NCBI RefSeq assembly: GCF_014107495.1
Contig: NZ_CP041969.1
Location: 558,001 to 622,000 of the forward strand
Reading direction: 5' to 3'
Length of the DNA: 64,000 nucleotides
Source of the DNA: Cohnella cholangitidis
GTDB taxonomy: Bacteria; Bacillota; Bacilli; Paenibacillales; Paenibacillaceae
How positions within the stretch are numbered: the stretch's first letter is position 1; every line of letters starts with the position of its first letter. Below are positions 53,108 to 62,553 of the stretch, in pieces. The position numbers were made by a program, and so were the translations under genes. Below the pieces are notes generated by a model that was not told the origin of the DNA, searched no databases, and saw nothing but the letters and a program-made list of their open reading frames with translations.

Positions 53108-56100
53108 ATGACGAATACTAAACACCCCCCTTCCGATCCGAAGCCTAAAGGCCAGGGTTTCAAGACAGCGGGGAAAATCGCGGGATTTACCGTGCTTTGG
53201 CTTATCTTGTTCGGTGTGCTCGCCGGACTCGTGGGCGCCGGAGCGGTGACGGGATACATCGCTTCATTGGTAAACGAAGATCCTATCCGAGACCGCGGCT
53301 TCATCGAAGAGAAAATTAACGAGAACGCGATAACCGGATTCGTTTATTTCAACGACGGCTCCCCTATCGGACAATTGCGTTCGGAAGAAGACCGCCGTCC
53401 GGTCACTTACGATCAAATTCCGCAGACGATCATCGACGCGGTCATCGCCATAGAAGACAAAAATTTCTTTACGCATCCCGGCGTTGATACTAACGGGCTA
53501 TTCCGCGCCGTTAAACAGCAATTGCTGAACGAGAGCGTGCAAACCGGAGGAAGTACCATTACCCAGCAATTAGCGCGCCGGGTATTCCTCAATCTCGATC
53601 AAACGTCCAGTCGCAAAGCCAAAGAAATTTTCCTATCGCTTCGATTAGAGCGATTCCTAAGCAAAAAAGAGATCATTACGGCCTACTTAAATAAAGTCCC
53701 TTACGGAAACGGCTCCTCAGGGTACCAAGTATTCGGAATCAAAGCCGCGGCGAACGGAATATTCGGGGTCAAGAACTTGAACGATCTGAATATCGCGCAA
53801 GCAGCCTATCTGGCCGGCGTTCCGCAGCTGCCGTCCTTGTACTCCGCTTTCAACGGGAAAGGGGATTTCAACGAGAAAAACTTCAAGCGCGCTGTAACGC
53901 GCCAGAAGCTCGTCCTTAGCCGTATGCTGGAAGAGCAAAAAATCAACCAAGCGCAATATCAAGAAGCATTAGCTTTCGACCTCTATTCGTCGCTTGCCAA
54001 ACCAAGCGAAAAAGCTTACAACACTTATCCGTATCTCATGTTGGAAGTAGAGCGCCAGGCTGCCGAATTGCTCGTGCTTCAGCAAAATCCGGAGCTTAAA
54101 CGCGAGGATCTGAAGAAAAAAGAAAATTCCGCCTTGATCGAAAACGCGCGTGCGGAACTTCTGCGAAGCGGTTATAAAGTCACTACTACCATCGACAAAA
54201 AAATATACAACCTTATGCACGATATCGCCGAAAATCCTGAAAACTTCGCTCCTGACCATCCTGTCAAAGGCGTCGAGCAGATCGCCGCCGTCATGATGGA
54301 TCAGAAAACGGGCGCCATTCTGGGCATGATCGAAGGCCGCGACTTCCATATCGAGCAAATGAACTTCGCGACCCAGATGGTACGGCAACCGGGATCGGCG
54401 ATGAAGCCGATCGGAGCCTATTTGCCGGCGATCGAGAAAGGCCTTATCCAGCCGGGCAGCGTGGTAGACGACTCTCCTATTATTTTGAAGAACGGCGGAG
54501 GGGGATATCATATTCCGAAAAACTCCAACAACCGTTATTCGGGACTCGTCACCGCCCGCCAAGCCCTGAACAGTTCGTACAACATTCCCGCTCTGAGAAT
54601 CTTCTTAAATAAGGTCACGATCAAGGAGTCATGGAATTTTGCCCGTTCCCTTGGCATTACTACGCTAGTTCCCGAGGATGACCAAGCTCAAACCGGGGTT
54701 ATCGGCGGACTCAAATACGGAACATCCGTCGAGGAATTGACGAATGCGTACGCTGCCATCGCTAATAAAGGCGTTTTCAACGATGCCTATTTAATCGAAG
54801 AAATCCGCGATGCCAATAACGAATCCGTCTACAAGCACAAAGCGGATCCGAAGCGAGTCGTATCCGAGCAATCCGCTTATCTGATGACGGACATGCTGCG
54901 AACGGTCGTCACGAACGGTACGGCAACGTCGATCATGTCGCAATTCAAAAATTACAAAAATATTCCGGTTGTCGGCAAAACCGGAACGACGCAAAATTAC
55001 AGCGACGTCTGGTTCGAAGGGTATACGCCGGACATTACGCTTGGGGTATGGGCCGGATACGAGAAAGTCATTCATAATCTATCCTCCGACAGTCACGGAA
55101 GAGCCCGTTCCATCTGGGCCAAGATCATGAACGACGTCACGGAAGCCAAGCCGGAGCTCTTCCAAACCAAGAAATTCGAGAAGCCGGACGGTATCGTCTC
55201 GATGACCGTGTCCAGCGTAAGCGGCAAGCTGCCAACGGACTTGACGAAAGCTGCCGGCAAGCTCGTTACCGATATTTTCAACCGAAAATTCGTCCCGACC
55301 GAATCCGACGACGCTCTCGTCAAAGTGAAATACATTTCGTACAACGGCGTCAATTACTTGCCTCAAGACGAGACGCCGGAAGACTTGTTACGCGAATCGG
55401 TCATGGTCGTCCGGGAGTCTCCTCTCGATACGCTGATCGAGGAATTGAAGGCAAAGCTGGGCCAAGTGTCCGCCCAGTCCCGCCGAGCGTTGTCGTACTA
55501 TTTGCCGAAGGACGCCGCCGAGAGCGCGCCTTCCAAAATCGACCCTCGGGTAGACGACGGAGCTAGTCCTAACCCTCCGGCGCACGTATCGGTGGAAACC
55601 TTGAACAGTTTGGCAAGAATTACGTTTACTCCTTCAACGCAGGCAGACGTTGCAGGATACCGCTTATATCGCTCCATTAACGGCGGCGTGTTCCAGAAAG
55701 TCGAGGCTTCCGTACCGACGGGCGAAGATCCTAAGTTCGTCAACTATACTAGCGCCAACCAATCTTATAGCTATTACGTTACGGCCGTTGACGTCGTTGG
55801 CAACGAATCCGCCCCGAGCGAGAAGATCTCGACCGATGGAGGACAGACGGACATCGACCCTAACTTCCCGGATCCAGGAATTCCAGGCGGCGGCGAAGAA
55901 GTCGATCCCTCCTTCCCAAGCAATCCAGGCGGGAGCAACGCTCCTTCAACGCCTTCCGGCTTGACCGCTCAAGGAACCGACATCGGCGTGTCGATCGCCT
56001 GGAACGCGAATTCGAGCAGCGAAGGCGTAACGCAGTATCAGGTATGGTACAGCGAATCGGAACATGGAAAGTATAAGCTCCTAGGCACGACGGAATCAAC

Positions 56101-56212
56101 TGCATTCGAGTACATCGCTCCGATGTCCGCCGGCTGGTACCGAGTAACCGCCATTAGCGCATCCGGCGAGTCGACACCGACTACCGCAATCGAAGTAAAG
56201 TCCGGAACGTAA
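53108..56212 (+). CDS. Class A penicillin-binding protein (PBP1A type) with C-terminal fibronectin III domains
   Basis: Bifunctional transglycosylase/transpeptidase of 1034 residues. One N-terminal membrane anchor (about 24-50); GT51 domain with catalytic E116 (IAIEDKNFFTHPG), GGSTITQQLARR and E173; transpeptidase with S430-x-x-K433 (PGSAMKPIG), SSYN and KTGTTQ (K624). From about 825 onward lie two fibronectin type III repeats (VETLNSLARITFTPS; GLTAQGTDIGVSIAWN) joined by a Gly/Pro/Asp-rich linker. Such tails are frequent in Paenibacillaceae PBPs and may bind wall polymers. GAAGGAGG lies 8 nt before the ATG. Confidence 0.95.
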   Translation: MTNTKHPPSDPKPKGQGFKTAGKIAGFTVLWLILFGVLAGLVGAGAVTGYIASLVNEDPIRDRGFIEEKINENAITGFVYFNDGSPIGQLRSEEDRRPVTYDQIPQTIIDAVIAIEDKNFFTHPGVDTNGLFRAVKQQLLNESVQTGGSTITQQLARRVFLNLDQTSSRKAKEIFLSLRLERFLSKKEIITAYLNKVPYGNGSSGYQVFGIKAAANGIFGVKNLNDLNIAQAAYLAGVPQLPSLYSAFNGKGDFNEKNFKRAVTRQKLVLSRMLEEQKINQAQYQEALAFDLYSSLAKPSEKAYNTYPYLMLEVERQAAELLVLQQNPELKREDLKKKENSALIENARAELLRSGYKVTTTIDKKIYNLMHDIAENPENFAPDHPVKGVEQIAAVMMDQKTGAILGMIEGRDFHIEQMNFATQMVRQPGSAMKPIGAYLPAIEKGLIQPGSVVDDSPIILKNGGGGYHIPKNSNNRYSGLVTARQALNSSYNIPALRIFLNKVTIKESWNFARSLGITTLVPEDDQAQTGVIGGLKYGTSVEELTNAYAAIANKGVFNDAYLIEEIRDANNESVYKHKADPKRVVSEQSAYLMTDMLRTVVTNGTATSIMSQFKNYKNIPVVGKTGTTQNYSDVWFEGYTPDITLGVWAGYEKVIHNLSSDSHGRARSIWAKIMNDVTEAKPELFQTKKFEKPDGIVSMTVSSVSGKLPTDLTKAAGKLVTDIFNRKFVPTESDDALVKVKYISYNGVNYLPQDETPEDLLRESVMVVRESPLDTLIEELKAKLGQVSAQSRRALSYYLPKDAAESAPSKIDPRVDDGASPNPPAHVSVETLNSLARITFTPSTQADVAGYRLYRSINGGVFQKVEASVPTGEDPKFVNYTSANQSYSYYVTAVDVVGNESAPSEKISTDGGQTDIDPNFPDPGIPGGGEEVDPSFPSNPGGSNAPSTPSGLTAQGTDIGVSIAWNANSSSEGVTQYQVWYSESEHGKYKLLGTTESTAFEYIAPMSAGWYRVTAISASGESTPTTAIEVKSGT

Positions 56213-56215
56213 CGC

Positions 56216-56247
56216 AAAAAGCCCTCGCGAATGCGCGAGGGCTTTTT
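56216..56247. terminator. Bidirectional terminator between the PBP gene and acsA
   Basis: A 14-bp stem (AAAAAGCCCTCGCG/CGCGAGGGCTTTTT) with 4-base loop; A-run and T-run on the two sides. Confidence 0.9.
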
Positions 56248-56260
56248 GTTGTCGGTATAA

Positions 56261-57985
56261 TTAATCTTCAATCGTGGATAAGTCGCCGGTCGGCAAATTC
56301 AGCTCCCAAGCCTTGAGTACCCTGCGCATGATTTTGCCGCTGCGGGTTTTCGGCAGCTTGTCTTTGAATTCGATCTCGCGCGGGGAAGCATGCGCGGACA
56401 GACCTTCTTTCACGAACTTAGCGATATCCGCTTTAAGCTCATCGGATGGCGTGAACCCTTCGCGAAGCGAAATGAACGCTTTGATAATTTCTCCGCGCAA
56501 CGGATCGGGTTTGCCGATAACCCCCGCTTCCGCAACCGCAGGATGCTCAACAAGCTTACTCTCTACCTCGAATGGCCCTACCCGTTCGCCGGATGTATTG
56601 ATAACGTCATCGATTCGTCCTTGGAACCAGAAGTAGCCTTCGTCATCCTGATAAGCGGAATCACCCGATACATACCACCCGGGAATATGGAAGTACTCCG
56701 CGTATTTCGTCGGGTTATTCCAGATTTTGCGCATCATGGACGGCCAAGGCGTTTTGATTGCCAGGTTACCCATGCGGAACGGCGGCAACTCGTTGCCTTG
56801 ATCATCGATGATCGCCGCTTGAACGCCGGGAACCGGACGGCCCATCGATCCCGGTTTAATTTCCATGCTTGGATAGTTGCAGATCAATTGTCCGCCCGTC
56901 TCCGTCATCCACCAGGTATCGTGAATGCGTTGGCCATAAATTTTGTTGCCCCAACGGACGACTTCAGGGTTAAGCGGCTCCCCTACGCTTAATACGTGGC
57001 GCAAGCTCGAGAGGTCGAACGATTTGACGACGTCGTCTCCCGCTCCCATTAACATGCGGAATGCCGTCGGCGCGCTATACCATACGGAAACCTTATATTT
57101 TTGAATCGTCGAATACCAATCTTGAGGGCTGAATCTTCCTCCGCGAACGACGTTGGTTACCCCGTTCAACCATGGAGCGAACACCCCGTACGACGTACCC
57201 GTTACCCAGCCGGGATCGGCCGTACACCAGTAGACGTCGTCTTCCCTTAAATCCAAAACGACGCGGCCCGTGTGATAATGCTGGAGCATCGCGTTCTGTA
57301 CGTGGAATACGCCTTTTGGTTTCCCCGTAGACCCCGAAGTGTAATGGAGAATCAATCCGTCTTCCCGATCGAGGTACGTAATTTCCGTTTCCTCGGATGC
57401 GGAATTCATCGCCGAACGATAATCGACGATGCCATCCCCCTCTGCTACGGAATCACCGAATACGATGACATGTTTAAGGTCCGGCAGCTCGGCGCGCGGC
57501 ACCCGCGACAACAAAGCAGGAGTGGTTACGATAGCTACGGCGCCGCTATCCAGAAGACGATCCCTAACGGCCGTCTCCATGAACGCCTCGAACAAAGGCC
57601 CGACTACGGCTCCGACTTTGAGCGCTCCGAACAAGCTAAAATACAGTTCAGGCGTCCGCGGCATGAATATGAATACTCGGTCGCCTTTATCTACGCCCAA
57701 TCCGCGCAGCACGTTGGCGAACCGATTGGACTGCCTCGACATTTCCGCGAAGGTATAGCTTTGCTCGCGCTGGTTATCGCTGTAATGGAGAGCGATTTTA
57801 TCGCCGCGCCCATTGGCCACATGGCGATCGATCGCTTCGTATGCCATATTGACCTTGCCGGTCGAAGCCCAAGTAAATTGCTGCTCGACATCTGCCCAGT
57901 TAAAGCTTTGTACCGCCTCTTCGTACGATGCCATATTGGACACCGTTGCCGTGACGGCCAGTTTTTCATCCGATTGAAATGTCAC
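56261..57985 (-). CDS. acsA: Acetyl-CoA synthetase (acetate-CoA ligase)
   Basis: Adenylates acetate and transfers it to CoA; 574 residues, length as in B. subtilis AcsA. AMP-binding P-loop YTSGSTGKPKG, TWWMTETGG and the C-terminal PKTRSGKIMRR with lysine K551, the site acetylated (inactivated) by AcuA in Bacillus. GTG start at 57985 with AAGGTGA 6 nt upstream. Divergent from acuA-acuC. A minus-strand extended -10 (TGTTATAAT, 58073-58081) and a cre-like site in the leader suggest CcpA repression on good carbon sources. Confidence 0.96.
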   Translation of the reverse strand: MTFQSDEKLAVTATVSNMASYEEAVQSFNWADVEQQFTWASTGKVNMAYEAIDRHVANGRGDKIALHYSDNQREQSYTFAEMSRQSNRFANVLRGLGVDKGDRVFIFMPRTPELYFSLFGALKVGAVVGPLFEAFMETAVRDRLLDSGAVAIVTTPALLSRVPRAELPDLKHVIVFGDSVAEGDGIVDYRSAMNSASEETEITYLDREDGLILHYTSGSTGKPKGVFHVQNAMLQHYHTGRVVLDLREDDVYWCTADPGWVTGTSYGVFAPWLNGVTNVVRGGRFSPQDWYSTIQKYKVSVWYSAPTAFRMLMGAGDDVVKSFDLSSLRHVLSVGEPLNPEVVRWGNKIYGQRIHDTWWMTETGGQLICNYPSMEIKPGSMGRPVPGVQAAIIDDQGNELPPFRMGNLAIKTPWPSMMRKIWNNPTKYAEYFHIPGWYVSGDSAYQDDEGYFWFQGRIDDVINTSGERVGPFEVESKLVEHPAVAEAGVIGKPDPLRGEIIKAFISLREGFTPSDELKADIAKFVKEGLSAHASPREIEFKDKLPKTRSGKIMRRVLKAWELNLPTGDLSTIED

Positions 57986-58024
57986 GATCCATCACCTTCC
58001 CATTAAAATGCGAGCATCCCTTTA

Positions 58025-58038
58025 CGAATGCGCTTACA
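58025..58038 (-). promoter_or_regulatory. Candidate CcpA site (cre) in the acsA leader
   Basis: Minus strand TGTAAGCGCATTCG matches the cre consensus TGWAANCGNTNWCA with two mismatches. It lies about 35 bp downstream of the acsA -10 box (58073-58078), a roadblock position, and 40 bp before the start codon. Confidence 0.55.
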
Positions 58039-58072
58039 CAACATGGAGTAATCAGTCTCATCTGCCACAGAC

Positions 58073-58081
58073 ATTATAACA
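58073..58081 (-). promoter_or_regulatory. acsA promoter, extended -10
   Basis: Minus strand TGTTATAAT: perfect TATAAT with TGn. No good -35 is visible. About 90 bp from the acsA GTG. Confidence 0.6.
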
Positions 58082-58185
58082 CAGTGTTCCTAGGCTAGGC
58101 ATAGGTAGAAAGGACATTTTCCAACAGGTCGGGGGTAATATTAACCAATCCTTCCGTATCCCGGTTCCGTCCCCGGCCTTGAAGA

Positions 58186-58194
58186 TGATATAAT
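58186..58194 (+). promoter_or_regulatory. acuA promoter, extended -10
   Basis: TGATATAAT: perfect -10 with TGn, 40 bp before the acuA ATG. No cre-like site is seen around it. Confidence 0.6.
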
Positions 58195-58233
58195 GGTCTT
58201 TAAAGTTCGTACAACGGATCTAGGGGGAACGGC

Positions 58234-58866
58234 ATGGACCATATCAAATCGTACGTCCGCTATCCAATCGCTAGAGATGGCCAATCCCTTATCCTTGAAG
58301 GACCAGTTCCTCCGGAAAGCTTGCGCGACATGACTCTCCATCCTAAGTTGGATGCTTTTCGCAGGCCTAAAGATCAGCATGAGGCTTTAGTCGAAATTTC
58401 CGAGCTTCCCGAAGGAAGGATCATCGTTGCGCGCGACGATAACGTTATCGTCGGATATGTAACCTTCCACTATCCGGACGAGATGGAGCGTTGGTCCGAA
58501 GGCGGAATGGATGATCTCGTAGAGCTCGGCGCGATCGAGGTAGCGGATGATTACCGCAATCTGGGTCTCGGAAAGTCTCTGATCTCCGCGGCGTTCGAGA
58601 ACGGCCAATTAGATAATATGATCGTTTTCACGACGGAATATTATTGGCATTGGGATTTGGAATCAAGCGGGTTAAACGTGTGGGAATATCGCGAGATGAT
58701 GGAACGGCTTATGAAGTCGGTCGGCATGGTGTGGTTTGCGACGGACGATCCGGAAATTTGCGCGCATCCCGCCAACTGCCTCATGGTTAGAATCGGCAAA
58801 GACGTTCCGTTGTCTTCCGTTGAACAATTCGATCGCGTTCGGTTTAGGCAACGATTCATGTATTAG
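58234..58866 (+). CDS. acuA: Protein N-acetyltransferase AcuA
   Basis: GNAT-fold enzyme that acetylates and inactivates AcsA. The 210-residue protein begins MDHIKSYVRYPIA and has the acetyl-CoA loop VADDYRNLGLGKSLISAAFENG (about 105-126). Length and sequence match Bacillus AcuA. AGGGGGAA lies about 7 nt before the ATG. acuC follows directly, without acuB between. Divergent from its substrate gene acsA. Confidence 0.95.
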   Translation: MDHIKSYVRYPIARDGQSLILEGPVPPESLRDMTLHPKLDAFRRPKDQHEALVEISELPEGRIIVARDDNVIVGYVTFHYPDEMERWSEGGMDDLVELGAIEVADDYRNLGLGKSLISAAFENGQLDNMIVFTTEYYWHWDLESSGLNVWEYREMMERLMKSVGMVWFATDDPEICAHPANCLMVRIGKDVPLSSVEQFDRVRFRQRFMY

Positions 58867-60078
58867 ATGAAAGGCAGGCGACCTTCTCTGTCCTCCAGAA
58901 CGATATGGATTAATAACAAACCATCAGGGCGTTACTGTTTTTCCGAAGATCATCCGTTTCATCCCTTTCGCATCGAGCTGACGGAAGATCTTCTGCGTCG
59001 ATGCGGCGCATTGCCAGATGAGCGTATTGTTGCGCCCTTCCCTCTGGAGGAAGCCGATCAGGTAATCCGAAAAATCCATAGGAAAGATTATGTCGATACC
59101 GCTATCGCGCTGAGCGCCGCCAATCCCGATGCGCGCATCGTCAGCAACGCCGAGCAATACGGCCTCGAAGCCGATGGGGATACGCCCTATTTTCCCGGAA
59201 TGCACGAAGCTACCGTCGCCGTTGCGGCCGGTTCTCTGGCGGCGGCGGACGCCGTCATGTCGGGCCGGGCGGATCGCGCCCTGCACTTGGCCGGAGGTCT
59301 TCATCACGCGTTCCCGAATCGTTCCTCGGGCTTCTGCGTCTATAACGACGCGGCAGCGGCGATTACGTACTTAAGGGATAAATACAAGGCGCGCGTGCTT
59401 TACATCGATACGGACGTCCATCATGGTGACGGCGTACAGTGGTTTTTCTACACCGATCCCGATGTGTTTACGCTATCGATACACGAAACCGGCAAGTTTC
59501 TGTTCCCCGGCAGCGGCTTCGCGCATGAAAGAGGGGACTCCTCCGGTTACGGGTCATGCCTGAATCTGTCGATGGAGCCCTATACGGAAGACGATTCGTG
59601 GCTCGATTGTTTCTCTCAAGCGATAGAGAAAGTTGCCCATGCCTATCGCCCGGATATTATCGTCAGCCAGCACGGATGCGACGCGCACGCTTTCGATCCG
59701 CTCGCGCATATTCATTGCAGCATGCGAATTTATCGGGAAATGCCGAAAATCATACATCGGCTCGCGGATCGTTATACGGAAGGCAAATGGGTAGCGCTTG
59801 GCGGCGGCGGATACGACCATTGGCGCGTCGTCCCGAGAGCTTGGAGCCTGCTCTGGCTTGAGATGAGCGGCCATTCCCTGCTAACGCAAATTGACAGCGC
59901 ATTCTGCGGAGGATTACTGCCGGAACAGTGGTCGGCTTTCCAATCGCCGAGCAAACCTTCCGATCTCCCGAATACATGGCTGGACGACGTAGCATGCTGG
60001 ATTCCTATGCCGAGAAGAGCCGAGATTACGGCTAAAAATAAAACGATGCTGGAGATCGCGCTCCAGCATATCGGTTAA
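58867..60078 (+). CDS. acuC: Class I HDAC-fold protein deacetylase AcuC
   Basis: Zinc deacetylase that reactivates AcsA. The 403-residue product has HPFHPFRIELT, GGLHHA (catalytic His pair), YIDTDVHHGDGVQ (zinc Asp and His), VSQHGCDAH (zinc Asp) and GGGGYDH. The start codon follows the acuA stop with no gap (TAGATG) and has no good ribosome site of its own, so it is translated by coupling. A terminator follows. In B. subtilis acuB lies between; it is missing here. Confidence 0.95.
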   Translation: MKGRRPSLSSRTIWINNKPSGRYCFSEDHPFHPFRIELTEDLLRRCGALPDERIVAPFPLEEADQVIRKIHRKDYVDTAIALSAANPDARIVSNAEQYGLEADGDTPYFPGMHEATVAVAAGSLAAADAVMSGRADRALHLAGGLHHAFPNRSSGFCVYNDAAAAITYLRDKYKARVLYIDTDVHHGDGVQWFFYTDPDVFTLSIHETGKFLFPGSGFAHERGDSSGYGSCLNLSMEPYTEDDSWLDCFSQAIEKVAHAYRPDIIVSQHGCDAHAFDPLAHIHCSMRIYREMPKIIHRLADRYTEGKWVALGGGGYDHWRVVPRAWSLLWLEMSGHSLLTQIDSAFCGGLLPEQWSAFQSPSKPSDLPNTWLDDVACWIPMPRRAEITAKNKTMLEIALQHIG

Positions 60079-60088
60079 GAAAGAATGA

Positions 60089-60140
60089 AGAGCTGGCAAC
60101 CGGATCGAACGAGGATCGGATCGCCAGCTCTATTTTCTTT
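60089..60140 (+). terminator. Intrinsic terminator after acuC
   Basis: Stem AGAGCTGGC/GCCAGCTCT with inner CGATC/GATCG pairing, followed by ATTTTCTTTG; 10 bp past the stop. Confidence 0.75.
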
Positions 60141-60159
60141 GTCCACGATAGTTCGTCCC

Positions 60160-60861
60160 TTACAGCCCTTTAACCATCTCATCTACGATTGCATAAGAGC
60201 GATTAGCCGCTTCGATCGTAAATTCCGCGAAATTCACATGGGCGGAACCGTCCGCCTTGTCCGACATTGACCGAATGATGACATGCGGAACCCGGTTCAT
60301 AAAGCACACCTGCGCGACGGAAGCCCCTTCCATCTCCGTGCAAGCTCCGCCCAGTTGCTCGTGCAAGCCTTTAACTACCGCACGATCTGCGATGAACTGA
60401 TCTCCCGATAGGACTTTGCCCTTGTAACAACGTCCCGGATATACTTTTTGCCCGGCTTCTACGGCAAGCGCGATCAACCGTTCGTCCGCCTGATATTCCG
60501 ATACTTCCTGGTAGGGTATCGTCCCGCGAGGAAAACCAAGCGCCGTCACGTCAACGTCGTGCTGAACGCTGCTCGTGGAAATAACGATATCCCCGATGTT
60601 GAGCTTCGGATCTACCGCTCCAGCCACGCCGGTGAACAGAACGACGTCCGCGCTGTAACGATCGATTAATACTTGCGTACAGACGGCGGCGTTTACTTTC
60701 CCCACGCCCGAACGCGTCAGTACGACCTTCTTGTTGCGAAATAAGCCATGGTGATAAGTAATTCCCGCATGCTGGTCCGTATGCTTATTGTCTAACTGCG
60801 CTAGCAACAGTTCGATTTCCTCCTGCATGGCTCCGATAATCCCGATTGTCCCGTAAGTCAC
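60160..60861 (-). CDS. mtnN: 5'-methylthioadenosine/S-adenosylhomocysteine nucleosidase
   Basis: Cleaves MTA and SAH to adenine and a thioribose or ribosyl-homocysteine, recycling methionine and avoiding inhibition of methyltransferases. The 233-residue protein has IGIIGAMQEEI at its start, VVLFTGVAGAVD, EMEGASVAQVC and IRSMSDKADGSA with the catalytic Asp. GTG start with AAAGGAAG upstream. It follows ccpA on the same strand after a hairpin. Confidence 0.95.
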   Translation of the reverse strand: MTYGTIGIIGAMQEEIELLLAQLDNKHTDQHAGITYHHGLFRNKKVVLTRSGVGKVNAAVCTQVLIDRYSADVVLFTGVAGAVDPKLNIGDIVISTSSVQHDVDVTALGFPRGTIPYQEVSEYQADERLIALAVEAGQKVYPGRCYKGKVLSGDQFIADRAVVKGLHEQLGGACTEMEGASVAQVCFMNRVPHVIIRSMSDKADGSAHVNFAEFTIEAANRSYAIVDEMVKGL

Positions 60862-60900
60862 GATTCTTCTTCCTTTCTACTCATGCTAACTCCATAGAGA

Positions 60901-60937
60901 CGCCCCGCATCGGTCACGTATGCACCGAGGCAGGGCG
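60901..60937 (-). terminator. Hairpin between ccpA and mtnN
   Basis: A 14-bp stem with one mismatch (starting CGCCCTGC on the minus strand) and 9-base loop, 16 bp past the ccpA stop. TCTCTATGG follows, not a T-tract, so it may attenuate or protect more than terminate. Confidence 0.5.
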
Positions 60938-60953
60938 ATTAAAGGACTTATGG

Positions 60954-61967
60954 TTACTTTCCTTTCGGACCGGCAACGGACCGGCGCACGATTAGTTCAT
61001 GCGGCAAGGTAACTTTCGCGTTCTCTACGGTTTCCTTCTTCATAAGCTTCGTTAGAAGCCGCATGGATACCGCTCCGATGTCATACATCGGCTGAGCGAC
61101 AGTCGTCAGCAACGGTCGAACCATCGAGGAAATGCGGCTGTTGTCGACGCTGATGACGGATACGTCATCGGGAACGATTAAACCGGCATCCTGAATGCAA
61201 TGAATAGCTCCGGTTGCCATTTCGTCCGTAGCGGAGAATACGGCCGTCGGACGCTCAGGCAAGTCCAAGAAATATTGCATCGCTTCAATACCCGATTCGT
61301 ATTTATAATTGCCGACCCGCACGTAATCTTCCCGGTAAGGCAGACCGGCCTGCGACAACGCGCGTTTGTACCCCTGAAAGCGAGCGTAACCGTTCGCCGG
61401 ATCCTGCAACGTACCGCTAATCATCGCAATGGCTGTATGCCCTTCCGCAATGAGTCGGTTAACGGCGTCGAAAGCCGCCGCCTCATGATCGATATCGACC
61501 GAAGGGATCGTGCTCTTCTCATCCGTAGTCGCGCACAACACGATCGGTACGTTGGAAGTTTTGAACGCTTGAATATGCTCGTCCGTCACCGCTCCGCCCA
61601 TGAACAACAAGCCGTCAACCTGCTTTTCCAGCAGCGTGTTGATGACTCGAATCTCTTTGTCTTTGCGCTTGTCCGCATTACAAAGAATAATATTGTAGTG
61701 ATACATATTGGCAATGTCTTCGATTCCCCTTGCAACCTCTGCAAATATCGCATTCGCGATATCGGGAATGACCACGCCTACCGTTGTCGTTTTCTTGCTT
61801 GCCAGACCGCGCGCGACCGCATTCGGCCGGTAGCCGAGTCGCTCTATCGCCTCGTAAACTTTCTTGCGAGTTTGAGGTTTAACGTTAGGATTGTTATTGA
61901 CGACACGGGAAACTGTTGCCATCGAAACGCCAGCTTCGCGTGCCACGTCGTAAATGGTTACCGTCAC
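60954..61967 (-). CDS. ccpA: Catabolite control protein A (LacI family)
   Basis: Global carbon regulator that binds cre sites with HPr(Ser-P). The 337-residue protein has the LacI HTH ([24 protein letters not shown]), the hinge [20 protein letters not shown], and the CcpA-typical [34 protein letters not shown] start at 61967 with GGAG 9 nt upstream; an ATG at 62018 would run back toward the promoter. TTGCTA-N17-TATGAT lies upstream. Neighbours acuC, ytxJ and mtnN agree with the Bacillus ccpA region. Confidence 0.94.
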   Translation of the reverse strand: MTVTIYDVAREAGVSMATVSRVVNNNPNVKPQTRKKVYEAIERLGYRPNAVARGLASKKTTTVGVVIPDIANAIFAEVARGIEDIANMYHYNIILCNADKRKDKEIRVINTLLEKQVDGLLFMGGAVTDEHIQAFKTSNVPIVLCATTDEKSTIPSVDIDHEAAAFDAVNRLIAEGHTAIAMISGTLQDPANGYARFQGYKRALSQAGLPYREDYVRVGNYKYESGIEAMQYFLDLPERPTAVFSATDEMATGAIHCIQDAGLIVPDDVSVISVDNSRISSMVRPLLTTVAQPMYDIGAVSMRLLTKLMKKETVENAKVTLPHELIVRRSVAGPKGK

Positions 61968-61989
61968 AATGATTCGCTCCAATGTTCGT

Positions 61990-62016
61990 GACTGGATCGC
62001 AAACCCTTGTCCAGTC
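61990..62016. repeat. Inverted repeat in the ccpA leader
   Basis: GACTGGA/TCCAGTC, 13 bases apart, 22 bp upstream of the GTG start and after the promoter. It could fold in the mRNA leader or serve as an operator. Confidence 0.4.
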
Positions 62017-62032
62017 ATGGATTATTAAGGTA

Positions 62033-62061
62033 ATCATACGACAAAACCGCATGTTTAGCAA
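62033..62061 (-). promoter_or_regulatory. ccpA promoter
   Basis: Minus strand TTGCTA (62056-62061), 17-bp spacer, TATGAT (62033-62038), about 65 bp before the ccpA start. Confidence 0.65.
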
Positions 62062-62097
62062 TCTAACATGAGGTTAATCATGCGCATGAGGTCGAGA

Positions 62098-62457
62098 TTA
62101 AGGGTTGTTCACAGACGAACCCAGCTTTTCCGACAAAAAAGAGTAAGTGATATGCCAATGGGAAGTATCCCAAACCGGCGATCCGTCCTTCACCAATATT
62201 GCTTGGGGAGAAGCATGCTTGACTCCGAGCTGCTCCGCGATCGCGTTGCTGACCGGACGATCCTCGATCACGTGAACGATGGCATAGTCGACGGACTCGG
62301 CTCGTCCGTCTTCGATGAAATGCGACAATTCTTCATGTGCGCCCGCGCTGACCGAGCAGCTGGTACTATGCTTAAAGACGAGCAAAGGCTTGCCGGATGT
62401 CGCTTTCAAAGCTTGATCCCATTGCTCTAAAGACGTTAATTGTTGAATGCTTGCCAT
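62098..62457 (-). CDS. ytxJ: YtxJ, bacillithiol-system redox protein
   Basis: A 119-residue thioredoxin-fold protein, monothiol type. The active-site region is FKHSTSCSVSAGAHEEL with one Cys; later HASPQAILVKDGSPVWDTSHWHIT has the cis-Pro loop. YtxJ-like proteins act as bacilliredoxins, removing bacillithiol from proteins. The ATG at 62457 has GAAGGAGG 7 nt upstream; the open frame to 62553 is not supported. In Bacillus ytxJ also precedes ccpA. Confidence 0.9.
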   Translation of the reverse strand: MASIQQLTSLEQWDQALKATSGKPLLVFKHSTSCSVSAGAHEELSHFIEDGRAESVDYAIVHVIEDRPVSNAIAEQLGVKHASPQAILVKDGSPVWDTSHWHITYSFLSEKLGSSVNNP

Positions 62458-62553
62458 TACGCAGCCTCCTTCAAAATCGAAGATCAATATGAATATCGTA
62501 GCAGAAAATGGATTGCCGCGCAAAAAAACGGGGAATCCCCCGTCCTCAAGCAC

